Assembly: GCA_035555855.1 (NCBI GenBank) | Contig: DATMGD010000048.1 | Coordinates: forward strand, 27,202-91,201 | Origin: Palsa-892 sp035555855 | GTDB taxonomy: Bacteria > Pseudomonadota > Alphaproteobacteria > Rhizobiales > Xanthobacteraceae | Reading direction: 5' to 3' | Length of the DNA: 64,000 nucleotides | In this document: in pieces, positions 24,168 to 32,577 of the stretch | How positions within the stretch are numbered: the first letter of the stretch is position 1 | Layout: every line of letters begins with the position of its first letter | The notes under the pieces: generated by a model | Seen by the model: only the letters and a program-made list of their open reading frames with translations | Database searches by the model: none | Told to the model about the DNA's origin: nothing | Position numbers and translations under genes: made by a program

Positions 24168-24587
24168 ATGAGCATTCAATTCGCACTCGCGCCCTTGTTC
24201 GTGCAGGTGGCGCTGACGTTCTGCGTTCTGCTCGGCATGAGCCTGCATCGCCGCCGGGCGGTTCTCGACAAGAAAGTGAAGCCGAAAGACATCGCGCTTC
24301 GCCAGCAAAAGTGGCCGGAACGCGCGACGCAATACGCCAACTGCTATCTCAATCAGCTCGAATTGCCGGTGCTGTTTTACGTGCTGACGCTGCTCGTTCT
24401 GTTCACGCGGCAGGCGGATATGTTTTTCGTGCTGATGTCGTGGGTCTTCGTCATCCTGCGCATCGTGCAGGCCTCGATCCACGTCACCGTGAACCATGTG
24501 AAGTATCGCAGCTATGCGTTCCGCGCCGGCACGGTGGTGCTGTGCGTGATGTGGATCGTCTTTGCGCTGCGCATTTATCTGCTCTGA
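24168..24587 (+). CDS. MAPEG family membrane protein, copy 1
   Basis: A 139-residue protein with four predicted membrane helices and MAPEG (eicosanoid and glutathione metabolism) character: LAPLFVQVALTFCVLLGMSL, KDIALRQQKWPERATQYANC, LNQLELPVLFYVLTLLVLFT and ILRIVQASIHVTVNHV. The family includes microsomal glutathione transferases; bacterial members of this short type are uncharacterised. The ATG follows GGGGAGCTGAC. A second, closely similar gene begins 80 bases after its stop, so the pair arose by tandem duplication. Confidence 0.9.
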   Translation: MSIQFALAPLFVQVALTFCVLLGMSLHRRRAVLDKKVKPKDIALRQQKWPERATQYANCYLNQLELPVLFYVLTLLVLFTRQADMFFVLMSWVFVILRIVQASIHVTVNHVKYRSYAFRAGTVVLCVMWIVFALRIYLL

Positions 24588-24667
24588 GCGCTTGCCGTAA
24601 CGGCAAAGCCTCGCTTCCGGTTGCGGGCGAGAACGGCTATGACAGCGGCTCCAAACCGGAGGCCGTC

Positions 24668-25087
24668 ATGTCCCTTCAAGCCGTGCTCGCACCGCTGTTC
24701 GTCCAGGTTGCGCTGACCTTTGCGCTGCTCATCTCAATGGCCATGCAGCGCGGCAAGGCGCTGACCTCGAAAGCGGTGCGCTATCAGGACATCGCGCTTC
24801 GCCAGCAAAAATGGCCTGAGCGCGCGACGCAAATCGCCAACGCCTTCCATAACCAGCTCGAAGTGCCGCTGCTGTTTTATGTGCTGACGATCCTGGTGCT
24901 GTTCACCCGCCAGGCCGATCTTCTGTTCGTGCTCTTGGCCTGGGTGTTCGTTGTGCTGCGCATCGCGCAGGCCTATGTCCACGTTACGTCGAATTATGTT
25001 CCCCATCGCGGCATGTTGTTCGGCGCCGGTGTGCTGGTCTTGCTTGCGATGTGGATTGCTTTCGCGCTTCGCATTTTTGTTTTGTGA
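24668..25087 (+). CDS. MAPEG family membrane protein, copy 2
   Basis: A 139-residue paralogue of the preceding gene with the same length and helix layout. Shared blocks include LAPLFVQVALTF, DIALRQQKWPERATQ, LFYVLT followed by LVLFTRQAD, and MWI(V/A)FALRI. It differs at the second cytoplasmic stretch (YVPHRGMLFGAGVLVLL). Copy 1 has Cys in ANCYL and VVLCVMW; copy 2 has none there. The RsmB-like gene starts 12 bases downstream, so it may share the transcript. The two might form hetero-oligomers, since MAPEG proteins are trimers, but that is inference. Confidence 0.9.
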   Translation: MSLQAVLAPLFVQVALTFALLISMAMQRGKALTSKAVRYQDIALRQQKWPERATQIANAFHNQLEVPLLFYVLTILVLFTRQADLLFVLLAWVFVVLRIAQAYVHVTSNYVPHRGMLFGAGVLVLLAMWIAFALRIFVL

Positions 25088-25099
25088 TAAAACCCGATC

Positions 25100-26398
25100 A
25101 TGACACCCTCCGCGCGGCTTTCGGCCGCCATTGAAATCCTGACCGAACTCGAAGCCCGCGCCCGGCCCGTCGCCGATGTGTTGAAGGAGTGGGGCCGCGC
25201 GCATCGCTTCGCCGGCTCCGGCGATCGCGCCGCGATCGGCTCGCTGGTGTATGACGCGCTGCGCCGCAAGGCTTCGAGCGCCTACGTCATGGGCGAGGAG
25301 ACGCCGCGCGCGGTGGCGCTCGGCATGCTTGCGCTCGCGCGCGATCTCGATCTTGCCGCCATCGAAAAACTTTTCGACGGCTCGCGCTTTGCGCCCGAGC
25401 CGCTTTCCGACGACGAGAAGAAGCGGCTCAAAAAACCATCGCTCGCCAAAGCCCCCGCCCATGTGAAGGGCGATTATCCCGAATGGCTGGACGAACAGCT
25501 CAAGGAAGTCTTCGGCAAGGATCGCGCCGAGGAGGGTGAGGCGCTCGCCGCGCGTGCGCCGCTCGATCTTCGCACCAACACGCTGCTCGCGCCGCGCGAA
25601 AAGCTGCTTGACGATCTTTCGCATTTGCATGCGGTCGAGAGCGGCTGGTCGCCGTTCGGCGTGCGCATCCCGCTCGACGAGCACGGCCGCAATCCGCCGG
25701 CGACCTCCGAACCCGCCTTCCAGAAGGGCTGGTTCGAAGTGCAGGACGAAGGCTCGCAACTCGCCGCCGTGCTGACCGGCGCGAAAGCCGGCGAGCAGGT
25801 GCTCGATCTTTGCGCCGGCGCGGGCGGCAAGACGCTTGCGCTCTCGGCGCTGATGGAAAACAAGGGCCAGATTTTCGCGTTCGACGGCGACGTGCGCCGC
25901 CTCGCGCCGATCTTCGATCGCATCAAGCGTGCGGAGGCCCGCAACATTCAGGTGCGCGCCCCCAAGGGCAAGACCGAAGTGCTCGCCGACCTCAAGGGTC
26001 GCATGGATCTCGTGCTCGTCGATGCGCCGTGCACCGGCACCGGCGTGTGGCGCCGCCATCCCGATGCCAAATGGCGCATGCGCCCCGGCGCGCTCGAAAT
26101 CCGCGTCCGCGAACAGACCGAACTCCTCGACCAGGCGGCGGCCTTCGCCAAGCCGGGCGGCCGCATCGTTTATGTCACATGCTCGCTGCTCCCGGCCGAG
26201 AACGGCGCGCAGATCGAGGGCTTTTTGTCGCGCCACGACGGCTGGCAGCCGACCCCTGGCAAGGACATCTGCAAGGCGCTCGGTGAGCGCGGCGCTATCC
26301 TGCAGAAGGCGGCGAAGCTCATGCCCGAAGGGCTTTTGCTTACGCCCAAGCGCACCAATACCGACGGCTTCTTCATCTCGGTGCTGCGCAAGGTCTGA
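25100..26398 (+). CDS. RsmB/NOP family RNA methyltransferase
   Basis: A 432-residue SAM-dependent RNA m5C methyltransferase. The N-terminal part (about 1-150) resembles the NusB-like region. The SAM-binding motif I is VLDLCAGAGGKTLALSA; motif IV is VDAPCTGTGVWRRHPD with the releasing Cys; motif VI is YVTCSLLPAEN with the nucleophilic Cys. By family it should modify rRNA or tRNA cytosine, perhaps C967 of 16S rRNA as RsmB does, but Hyphomicrobiales carry several such paralogues. The start follows the MAPEG gene by 12 bases. Confidence 0.93.
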   Translation: MTPSARLSAAIEILTELEARARPVADVLKEWGRAHRFAGSGDRAAIGSLVYDALRRKASSAYVMGEETPRAVALGMLALARDLDLAAIEKLFDGSRFAPEPLSDDEKKRLKKPSLAKAPAHVKGDYPEWLDEQLKEVFGKDRAEEGEALAARAPLDLRTNTLLAPREKLLDDLSHLHAVESGWSPFGVRIPLDEHGRNPPATSEPAFQKGWFEVQDEGSQLAAVLTGAKAGEQVLDLCAGAGGKTLALSALMENKGQIFAFDGDVRRLAPIFDRIKRAEARNIQVRAPKGKTEVLADLKGRMDLVLVDAPCTGTGVWRRHPDAKWRMRPGALEIRVREQTELLDQAAAFAKPGGRIVYVTCSLLPAENGAQIEGFLSRHDGWQPTPGKDICKALGERGAILQKAAKLMPEGLLLTPKRTNTDGFFISVLRKV

Positions 26399-26519
26399 TC
26401 GAACGCCGCATGGTAAACACGGCGTAAACCATCCGCATCGAATTAGACGAAAGGTTCAACTCGGCTTTGAGGTTTGGTTGTAATGATGTGCGGCCGGGCT
26501 AACCGGCCGAAGACCAAGC

Positions 26520-27650
26520 ATGCCGAATACCGAAAATCTCTCGCACACCCTTGAAGCGCCTTCGCTCGCGCCGGCTTCCGGCCGCTTCCGCGCGGAAGTC
26601 GTCGAGCGGCCCGCCGCCGAATGGGACGCGCTCGCCGCGGGCTTCGGCGATATGTGCATGGAGCAGACGATCGCGTTCATGGGCGCGCGCTGGAGCAAGC
26701 TGCATTCGCTCGGTCTTCTGCTGCGCGAAGAGGGCATTGTCGAACCGGTCGCGATGGCGCTCGTGCTGCTCGTCACGCTGCCGGTGATCGGTGCGGGCAT
26801 GGCCTATGTGAAGTTCGGCCCGCTGTGGCGCGGCGCGAGTGCCGCCGCCGATCCGCAAATTCTTTACGCGATGCTGGAGGCGCTGAAAGCCGAATTTTCC
26901 GGCAAGCGTCGCCTCCTGCTGCGCATCATGCCGCCGGCCGATCCGGGTAGTGAGCAAGTCTGGCGCGATGCGCTGGCGCGCGCCGGTTTTTCCTTTCACG
27001 CGCAGGCGCCCGACCGCGAGCGCTATCTTGTCGACCTCACGCTTTCCGAACAGGAACAGCTTGCTTCGCTCGGCGCTTCGTGGCGTGCGCATCTCAAGAA
27101 GGCGTCGCGCGAACTCGAAATCGAGGAGCTGCCGATTGAGAGCGGGCTTCCGGTTTTTCTGTCGATCTATCGCGGCATGGTGGCGCGCAAGCGTTTCGCC
27201 GATCATCACGGCATCGACGACCTGCCGAAGATTGCCACGCAGGCGGGCAGCGCACTTGGCATGCGGCTCTTCATCGCGAGCCATCGGGGCAAGCCCGTCG
27301 TCGGCTCGATCGTGATCGGCAGCGGCGAGCGCGTCTTCGTGCCGTTCAGCGCGACGAGCGACGAGGCGCTGGCGCTTCGCGCCGGTTACGCCCTGCGCTG
27401 GGCGATCATCGACCGGCTGCGCGGCAGCAGCGCGCGCTGGCTCGACCTTGGCGGCGCCGAGGGCGATGCGGGGCTCCGCAGCTATAAATTGGGCAATGTC
27501 GGCAAGCGCGGCCGGGTAGCCGAAATTCCGGGCGAGTTCGATTTTTCGCCCAACCCGCTGTCGGCGGCGGCCGCCCGCGCCATCGAGATCGGCCGCGATC
27601 TCGTCCGCACCCCGGCGCTGAAAAAGATCGTGGCTTACCTGCCGATTTGA
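26520..27650 (+). CDS. BioF2-like (GNAT_6/FemAB fold) acetyltransferase
   Basis: A 376-residue protein with a tandem GNAT-like fold. The second half has the BioF2-type acetyltransferase signature: LGASWRAHLKKASRELEIEE, FLSIYRGMVARKRFAD, KPVVGSIVIGSGERVFVPFSA, GYALRWAIIDRLRGSSARWL and DLGGAEGDAGLRSYKLG. FemAB-related enzymes attach amino acids or acyl groups to cell-wall or polysaccharide targets. This one's substrate is unknown. It lies between the RNA methyltransferase gene and guaA (46 bases from guaA) and may be in the guaA transcript. Confidence 0.88.
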   Translation: MPNTENLSHTLEAPSLAPASGRFRAEVVERPAAEWDALAAGFGDMCMEQTIAFMGARWSKLHSLGLLLREEGIVEPVAMALVLLVTLPVIGAGMAYVKFGPLWRGASAAADPQILYAMLEALKAEFSGKRRLLLRIMPPADPGSEQVWRDALARAGFSFHAQAPDRERYLVDLTLSEQEQLASLGASWRAHLKKASRELEIEELPIESGLPVFLSIYRGMVARKRFADHHGIDDLPKIATQAGSALGMRLFIASHRGKPVVGSIVIGSGERVFVPFSATSDEALALRAGYALRWAIIDRLRGSSARWLDLGGAEGDAGLRSYKLGNVGKRGRVAEIPGEFDFSPNPLSAAAARAIEIGRDLVRTPALKKIVAYLPI

Positions 27651-27696
27651 GCCGCCGGCGAGTCGACAGCCCGCCCGCGAGGTTTTAGAAGCGCGC

Positions 27697-29265
27697 ATGG
27701 CCGCGCCCGCCCAGATTCACCACGACAAAATCCTCATCATCGATTTCGGCTCGCAAGTGACGCAGCTGATCGCCCGCCGTGTCCGCGAGGCCGGCGTCTA
27801 TTGCGAGATCGTGCCGTTCCAGAAGGCCGCCGAAGCCTTCCGCACCATGCAGCCCAAGGCCGTCATCCTGTCCGGCGGGCCTGCCTCGGTCCATGAAGCG
27901 GGCGCGCCGCTGCCGCCGCCCGAAATCTATCAGGCCGGCGTGCCGATCCTCGGCATCTGCTACGGCGAGCAGTCGATGGCGCTCCAGCTCGGCGGCAAGG
28001 TCGAGGGCGGCCATCACCGCGAATTCGGCCGCGCCGAACTGGAAGTCAAAAAGCCGTCGCCGATTTTCGAGGGCGTCTGGCAGCCCGGCGAGCGTTACCC
28101 GGTATGGATGAGCCACGGCGACCGCGTCACCGAATTGCCCGCAGGCTTCGAGGTCATCGGCATTTCCGAAAACGCGCCGATGGCGATGATCGCCGACGAG
28201 AAGCGCAAATTTTACGCAACGCAATTCCATCTCGAAGTCGTGCACACGCCGCAGGGCGCGAAACTGCTCTCAAATTTCGTGCACAAGATCGCCGGGCTGA
28301 AATCCGACTGGACGATGCGCGCCTTCCGTCAGGAAGCCATCGAGAAAGTCCGCGCGCAGGTCGGCAAGTCGCGCGTGCTGTGCGGGCTTTCGGGCGGCGT
28401 CGACTCTTCTGTCGTCGCCGTGTTGCTGCACGAAGCGATCGGCGATCAGCTTACTTGCGTGTTCGTCGATCACGGTTTGCTGCGGCAAGGCGAGGCGCAG
28501 GAAGTCGTCAAGCTTTTCCGCGACACATATAACATTCCGCTCGTACATGTGGATGCCAGCGCGCAGTTTCTCTCCGCGCTCAAGGGCGTCACCGATCCCG
28601 AGCAGAAGCGCAAAACCATCGGCAAGCTATTCATCGACGTGTTCGACGAGGAAGCCAAGAAAATCGGCAAGGTCGATTTCCTCGCGCAGGGAACGCTCTA
28701 TCCCGACGTCATCGAAAGCGTGTCGTTTTCGGGCGGGCCTTCGGTGACGATCAAGTCGCACCACAATGTCGGCGGCCTGCCGGAGCGCATGAAGTTGAAG
28801 CTCGTCGAGCCGCTGCGTGAATTGTTCAAGGACGAGGTGAGGGCGCTCGGCCGCGAGTTGGGCCTGCCCGAAACGTTCGTCGGCCGCCATCCGTTCCCGG
28901 GGCCGGGGCTTGCGATCCGCATGCCGGGTGAGATCACCAAAGAGCGTCTCGACGTGCTGCGGCTCGCCGATGCGATCTATCTCGAAGAAATCCGCCGCGC
29001 CGGGCTGTACGACACCATATGGCAGGCCTTCGCCGTGCTGCTGCCGGTGCGCACCGTCGGCGTCATGGGCGACGGCCGCACATATGATGAAGTGGTGGGC
29101 CTGCGCGCCGTCACCTCGACCGACGGCATGACCGCCGACTTCTTCCCGTTCGACATGGGCTTCCTCGGCCGCGTCGCGACGCGCATCATCAACGAAGTCC
29201 GCGGCGTCAACCGCGTCGTCTACGACGTGACGAGCAAACCGCCCGGGACGATCGAGTGGGAGTGA
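27697..29265 (+). CDS. guaA: GMP synthase (glutamine-hydrolysing)
   Basis: A 522-residue enzyme making GMP from XMP, ATP and glutamine. The N-terminal class I glutaminase has the nucleophile Cys in LGICYGEQSMA and the His/Glu pair in ATQFHLEVVHTP. The ATP-pyrophosphatase domain has the P-loop SGGVDSSVVAVLL. The C-terminal dimerisation domain carries RHPFPGPGLAIR and ends with KPPGTIEWE. Length and motifs are complete. An imperfect terminator-like hairpin follows at 29283-29308. Confidence 0.97.
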   Translation: MAAPAQIHHDKILIIDFGSQVTQLIARRVREAGVYCEIVPFQKAAEAFRTMQPKAVILSGGPASVHEAGAPLPPPEIYQAGVPILGICYGEQSMALQLGGKVEGGHHREFGRAELEVKKPSPIFEGVWQPGERYPVWMSHGDRVTELPAGFEVIGISENAPMAMIADEKRKFYATQFHLEVVHTPQGAKLLSNFVHKIAGLKSDWTMRAFRQEAIEKVRAQVGKSRVLCGLSGGVDSSVVAVLLHEAIGDQLTCVFVDHGLLRQGEAQEVVKLFRDTYNIPLVHVDASAQFLSALKGVTDPEQKRKTIGKLFIDVFDEEAKKIGKVDFLAQGTLYPDVIESVSFSGGPSVTIKSHHNVGGLPERMKLKLVEPLRELFKDEVRALGRELGLPETFVGRHPFPGPGLAIRMPGEITKERLDVLRLADAIYLEEIRRAGLYDTIWQAFAVLLPVRTVGVMGDGRTYDEVVGLRAVTSTDGMTADFFPFDMGFLGRVATRIINEVRGVNRVVYDVTSKPPGTIEWE

Positions 29266-29282
29266 CTTAGAGGAGGTTCCCA

Positions 29283-29308
29283 GCGAGCATCTATCCTGTG
29301 ATGCTCGC
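29283..29308 (+). repeat. inverted repeat after guaA
   Basis: An 8-bp perfect stem (29283-29290 GCGAGCAT with 29301-29308) and a 10-base loop, 18 bases past the guaA stop. There is no T tract, so it is at most a weak terminator or an mRNA 3'-end stabiliser. Confidence 0.45.
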
Positions 29309-29370
29309 CTTATCCTCGACTGTCGTCGCGCCACGAGACGGAGAGTCACGCGCGGGGAAGACCCATCGTC

Positions 29371-29580
29371 GGGCTGGCCGAAGCACGGCCTGTCGACGGC
29401 CTTGCGGTCGATTTCGTTGTCGAGTCGGATCGCGTTCAGTTGGGCGAGATCGTCCAGCGGGTGCGGGACGGACGGCTGCGAACGCATATCGGCACTGTCG
29501 CGGCACTCGACGATGCGGTCGCCGCTTTCAATCCGACCAAACGGGTCAGCGGGAAGACGGTCATTCGCGTCCGTTCGTGA
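29371..29580 (+). pseudogene. decayed C-terminal fragment of a zinc-type alcohol dehydrogenase / quinone oxidoreductase
   Basis: The frame ending at TGA 29578-29580 reads FVVESDRVQLGEIVQRVRDG, RLRTHIGTVAALDDAVAAF and ends GKTVIRVRS. This is the C-terminal pattern of NADP-dependent quinone oxidoreductases of the MDR superfamily (F-F-V-x-P-D, then L-x-x-I-x-x-L-V-x-x-G-x-L-R, ending G-K-x-V-I-x-V). There is no cofactor-binding domain upstream: the frame meets a stop at 29299-29301 and has no plausible start. About 70 of an expected ~310 residues remain. Confidence 0.75.
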
Positions 29581-29835
29581 AGGCTTCGGGCGGAAGTAGC
29601 CGGCGGCGAAACTGGAATCTCGCACGGAAATTTTGCGATTGCTGAAATGAAGCGCAACTATAACGCGCTGCTCGGACACTCCATTCCATCGTCGCGTGCT
29701 TCGCGCCGCTGTCCATAGATCGCATCCGCCACGATGCGTTTTACCGCTCTTATCGTGCAAACATTTTGGTTGGTCTCTGTGCTTGCCGGGGCGCTAGGTT
29801 CGATTCTTTCAAGCACAAAGAAAAGGAAGACGATC

Positions 29836-30438
29836 ATGCACAACCGACTCTCTGGTCCGCGGAAACTGGGGCCGCTGACGCCATTGGTCGGCGAATGGGA
29901 GGGCGATGTTGGGATCGACCTCTCTTACCACAACAAGGACGACGAGACTTCCGAAACCACCTACTTCGAAAAGGCGTGGTTCAAGCCGATCCCGATTCAG
30001 GAGAACGGCAAACAGGAATTATGGGGCCTTCACTACGGCATGACCGCGTGGCGTCATGGCGAGGAGGCGATGGACCCGTTCCACGACGAAGTCGGCTTCC
30101 TGCTGTGGGACAAGGCTCACGGCGAAGTCATGCGCAACGTGGTGTTCGGGCGCGGCATCGCGATCCTTGCCGGCAGCAGCGCCAAGCCGCATGACACGGT
30201 GCTCACGTTCGACGCCAAACCGGGCGAGGCGCACTACGGCGTGTTGCAGAACAAATATCTGCTGGAACGCGCGGAAATCCGCGACTTCAAGAGCACCTTC
30301 ACGATCAACGACGATGGCACCTTCAGCTATATGTCCGATCTGCTTCTGAAGCTCGCCGCCACCGGCGCAGAAATGCATCACACCGACCGCAACACCTTGC
30401 GCCGCGTCAAGCGTTATCACCCCAGCATCGACGGTTGA
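29836..30438 (+). CDS. heme-binding beta-barrel (nitrobindin-like) protein
   Basis: A 200-residue protein with the nitrobindin/FABP-like start LTPLVGEWEGDVGIDLSYHN, then strands such as YFEKAWFKPIPIQENGKQEL, WGLHYGMTAWRHG, FHDEVGFLLWDKAHGEVMRN and a late NTLRRVKRY. Nitrobindins bind ferric heme through a C-terminal His; candidates here are the His pair in EMHHTDRNTL. A role in NO or peroxynitrite chemistry is possible but not shown. ATG at 29836 follows AAAGGAAGACGATC; a longer frame from 29734 would add a hydrophobic leader and is less likely. A strong hairpin follows the stop. Confidence 0.82.
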   Translation: MHNRLSGPRKLGPLTPLVGEWEGDVGIDLSYHNKDDETSETTYFEKAWFKPIPIQENGKQELWGLHYGMTAWRHGEEAMDPFHDEVGFLLWDKAHGEVMRNVVFGRGIAILAGSSAKPHDTVLTFDAKPGEAHYGVLQNKYLLERAEIRDFKSTFTINDDGTFSYMSDLLLKLAATGAEMHHTDRNTLRRVKRYHPSIDG

Positions 30439-30447
30439 AACGATACC

Positions 30448-30480
30448 CGCGCGTCGCCGCTCAGGAGGAGGCGACGCGCG
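30448..30480. terminator. bidirectional terminator-like hairpin
   Basis: An 11-bp perfect stem (30448-30458 with 30470-30480, CGCGCGTCGCC) and an 11-base loop between convergent genes ending at 30438 and 30493. T tracts are short on both sides. Confidence 0.55.
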
Positions 30481-30492
30481 TGTTGACCGGCG

Positions 30493-30936
30493 CTACTGCT
30501 TGATCTCCGGCTCCACGAGCTTGGCTAAATTGCGCAGCGACTCCTGCCAGCCGAGGTAACACGCCTCCGCCGGGATGATGTCGGGGATGCCGGCTTGCTC
30601 GATGTTCACTTCGGTGCCGACCGAGACCTGCTTGAGCGTGACCGTGACTTTCATTTCGCCCGGCAGGTTCGGGTCGTCGAAACGGTCCGTGTAAACAAGG
30701 CGTTCGCCGGGCTTAAGCTCGATATATTCGCCGCCGAACGAGTGGCTGTGGCCGGTCGTAAAATTGCGAAACGACATTTTGAACTTGCCGCCGACTTTCC
30801 CGTCGAACTGATGCACGGTGCAGGTGAAGCCGTTGGGCGGCAGCCATTTGGCGAGGGCGTCGGCTTCGATGAAGGCGCGATAGACCTTCTCGGGCTTCGT
30901 GGTCAGGACACGGTGCAAGCGGACGGTGCCGGGCAT
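30493..30936 (-). CDS. SRPBCC family protein (AHSA1-like)
   Basis: A 147-residue START/AHSA1-fold protein: VRLHRVLTTKPEKVYRAFIE, ALAKWLPPNGFTCTVHQFD, VGGKFKMSF, GEYIELKPGERLVYTDRFDD, LPGEMKVTVTLK and a C-terminal helix GWQESLRNLAKLVE. This fold binds hydrophobic ligands; AHSA1-like bacterial proteins are often encoded near stress or detoxification genes. The ECF41 sigma gene lies upstream on the same strand (70-base gap). It may belong to that sigma factor's transcript, although no ECF41 promoter was seen directly before it. Confidence 0.9.
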   Translation of the reverse strand: MPGTVRLHRVLTTKPEKVYRAFIEADALAKWLPPNGFTCTVHQFDGKVGGKFKMSFRNFTTGHSHSFGGEYIELKPGERLVYTDRFDDPNLPGEMKVTVTLKQVSVGTEVNIEQAGIPDIIPAEACYLGWQESLRNLAKLVEPEIKQ

Positions 30937-31005
30937 GTCGTTTCCTCTTCGGTGAACGGTGCGAATACCGTCGAATATGTTTGTGTCGGCTTCAAGCGGC
31001 GCACC

Positions 31006-31884
31006 TTAATGCAAATGTTTCAGCTTGTCCGGGTTCCGCGTCACATAAATCGCGGCGATCTTGCCGTCCTCGATGTCGAGCGCGGTGGTCTGGATTTCGC
31101 CGTCGGCTTCGAGTGTGATGAAACCGGGAAGGCCGTTGATGGTGGCAACACGCATGAGTTTCGATGGGTTGTGCTTCACGACGACCGCAAGCTTCATCCA
31201 GAGTGTCATCACCGCGTCATAACCAAAAATCGGTTTTGGGAAGGCGGGGCGCTTGCCGCCGCCGTCGGCGTGCACGCTGACATCGGCGGATAGCATCGTG
31301 CCGAGCGCCTTCATATCGCCGCTGCGCGAAGCCGTATAAAACGCTTCGGCGAGTTCAAGCCCGTGCTCTTTCTCTACTTTGAAGCGCGGCTTCGCGTCGC
31401 GCACATGCGCGCGCGCCCGCGCGGCGAGCTGACGGGCGGCCGCCGGATCGCGCCCAATCGCGGCGGCGACCTCGTCGAAATTCTGCCCGAACACGTCGTG
31501 CAGTAAGAATGCCGCTCGCTCCAAAGGCGAAAGCCGCTCCAGCACCAGCATCAGGGGAAGCGTGACGTCCTCGACTTCTTCCTCTTCGACGACCGGATCG
31601 GGCAGCCAGGTGCCGATATACGTCTCGCGTTTCTGCCGTGCCGATTTCAGCTGGTCGAGGCAGAGCCGCGTCACCGTGCGGCGCAAGAATGCTTCCGGCT
31701 CGCGTACTTCGCTCCGGTCGGCCTTCATCCAGCGGATGAAGGCCTCCTGCACGATGTCCTCGGCGTCGGACACCGAGCCGAGCATGCGATAGGCGACGCG
31801 CTTGAGCTTCGGACGCAGCGGCTCGAAGGCCGCCGCTGCGTCGTCATGCTCGTGCGAAGCGTTTTCTTGCGAAACATTCGTCAT
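31006..31884 (-). CDS. ECF41-family RNA polymerase sigma factor (SigJ-like)
   Basis: A 292-residue ECF41 sigma factor. Region 2 is FEPLRPKLKRVAYRMLGSVS, DAEDIVQEAFIRWMKAD; region 4 is LSPLERAAFLLHDVFGQNFD, EVAAAIGRDPAAARQLAARA. A fused C-terminal SnoaL/NTF2-like domain (about 170-285) replaces a separate anti-sigma factor and modulates activity in this family. The start at 31884 overlaps the stop of the upstream decarboxylase gene by one base (TGATG), giving translational coupling. The operon begins with an exact ECF41 promoter (32384-32410), so it is almost certainly autoregulated. Confidence 0.93.
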   Translation of the reverse strand: MTNVSQENASHEHDDAAAAFEPLRPKLKRVAYRMLGSVSDAEDIVQEAFIRWMKADRSEVREPEAFLRRTVTRLCLDQLKSARQKRETYIGTWLPDPVVEEEEVEDVTLPLMLVLERLSPLERAAFLLHDVFGQNFDEVAAAIGRDPAAARQLAARARAHVRDAKPRFKVEKEHGLELAEAFYTASRSGDMKALGTMLSADVSVHADGGGKRPAFPKPIFGYDAVMTLWMKLAVVVKHNPSKLMRVATINGLPGFITLEADGEIQTTALDIEDGKIAAIYVTRNPDKLKHLH

Positions 31885-32351
31885 CAGGCAGCCTTGTTCA
31901 TTGCCTTCACCTGCGCGGGATCGGCCCACAAGCCGAAGCCGACCGCGAGGCGGTTCCAGCCGTTGATGATGTTGATCGCGAGCGTGAGCTTGATCTGCTC
32001 CGCTTCGCTGAACTGCGCCTTCAGCGCCTCGTAGGCCGCTTCATGCGTGTGGCCTTCGGAAATTTTGGTCAGCGCCTCGGTCCAGGCAAGCGCCGCGCGT
32101 TCACGCTCGGAATAGCAGGGCGCTTCGCGCCACGCCGGCAGAAGGTTGATGCGTTGCTCGGTCTCGCCTTCCTCGCGCGCGAACACGGTGTGCATGTTCA
32201 GGCAGTTGGCGCAGCCGTTGATTTGCGACGCGCGAATCTCGACGAGATGCACGAGCTTCGGATCGAGGCTGGCATTGATCGTCATCGACGCAGCGTGCCA
32301 CGCTTTCATTTCGCGCGGGGCAACGGTGAGGGGGTTGATTTTGTCGGCCAT
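31884..32351 (-). CDS. carboxymuconolactone decarboxylase family protein (AhpD-like)
   Basis: A 155-residue CMD/AhpD-fold protein. The redox motif is C-A-N-C followed by LNMH (NGCANCLNMHTVFAREEG), as in peroxidase-related members. WREAPCYSERERAALAWTEA and INIINGWNRLAVGF are family blocks. It probably reduces hydroperoxides through the CxxC pair with an unknown partner. ATG at 32351 follows AAAGGAGG; an upstream ATG would place the promoter inside the gene. CMD proteins are the commonest partner and target of ECF41 sigma factors, which matches its place in front of one. Confidence 0.93.
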   Translation of the reverse strand: MADKINPLTVAPREMKAWHAASMTINASLDPKLVHLVEIRASQINGCANCLNMHTVFAREEGETEQRINLLPAWREAPCYSERERAALAWTEALTKISEGHTHEAAYEALKAQFSEAEQIKLTLAINIINGWNRLAVGFGLWADPAQVKAMNKAA

Positions 32352-32383
32352 GATGGGCCTCCTTTGGTTGGCTCTGGTATCAT

Positions 32384-32410
32384 GACGAGCGGGCCAGCCT
32401 CGTTGTGACA
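32384..32410 (-). promoter_or_regulatory. ECF41 promoter of the decarboxylase-sigma operon
   Basis: The minus strand reads TGTCACA (32410-32404), 16 bases, CGTC (32387-32384). This is the published ECF41 target consensus with exact spacing, about 33 bases before the ATG at 32351. Confidence 0.88.
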
Positions 32411-32577
32411 TGCCGTAAGGCCTTATTTAGCGCCGCGGCTTCAGATGTCAGCATAATGGAACCGCCGCTGGCCGTGGAACTCGGAATCTGTATATGCTGC
32501 AGGGCCCTCCACGGGTGGCCCTTTTCGGACAGCGCAAGCACGAAAAGCGGCGGGAATCAGGGGCCGGACGCAGCGTC

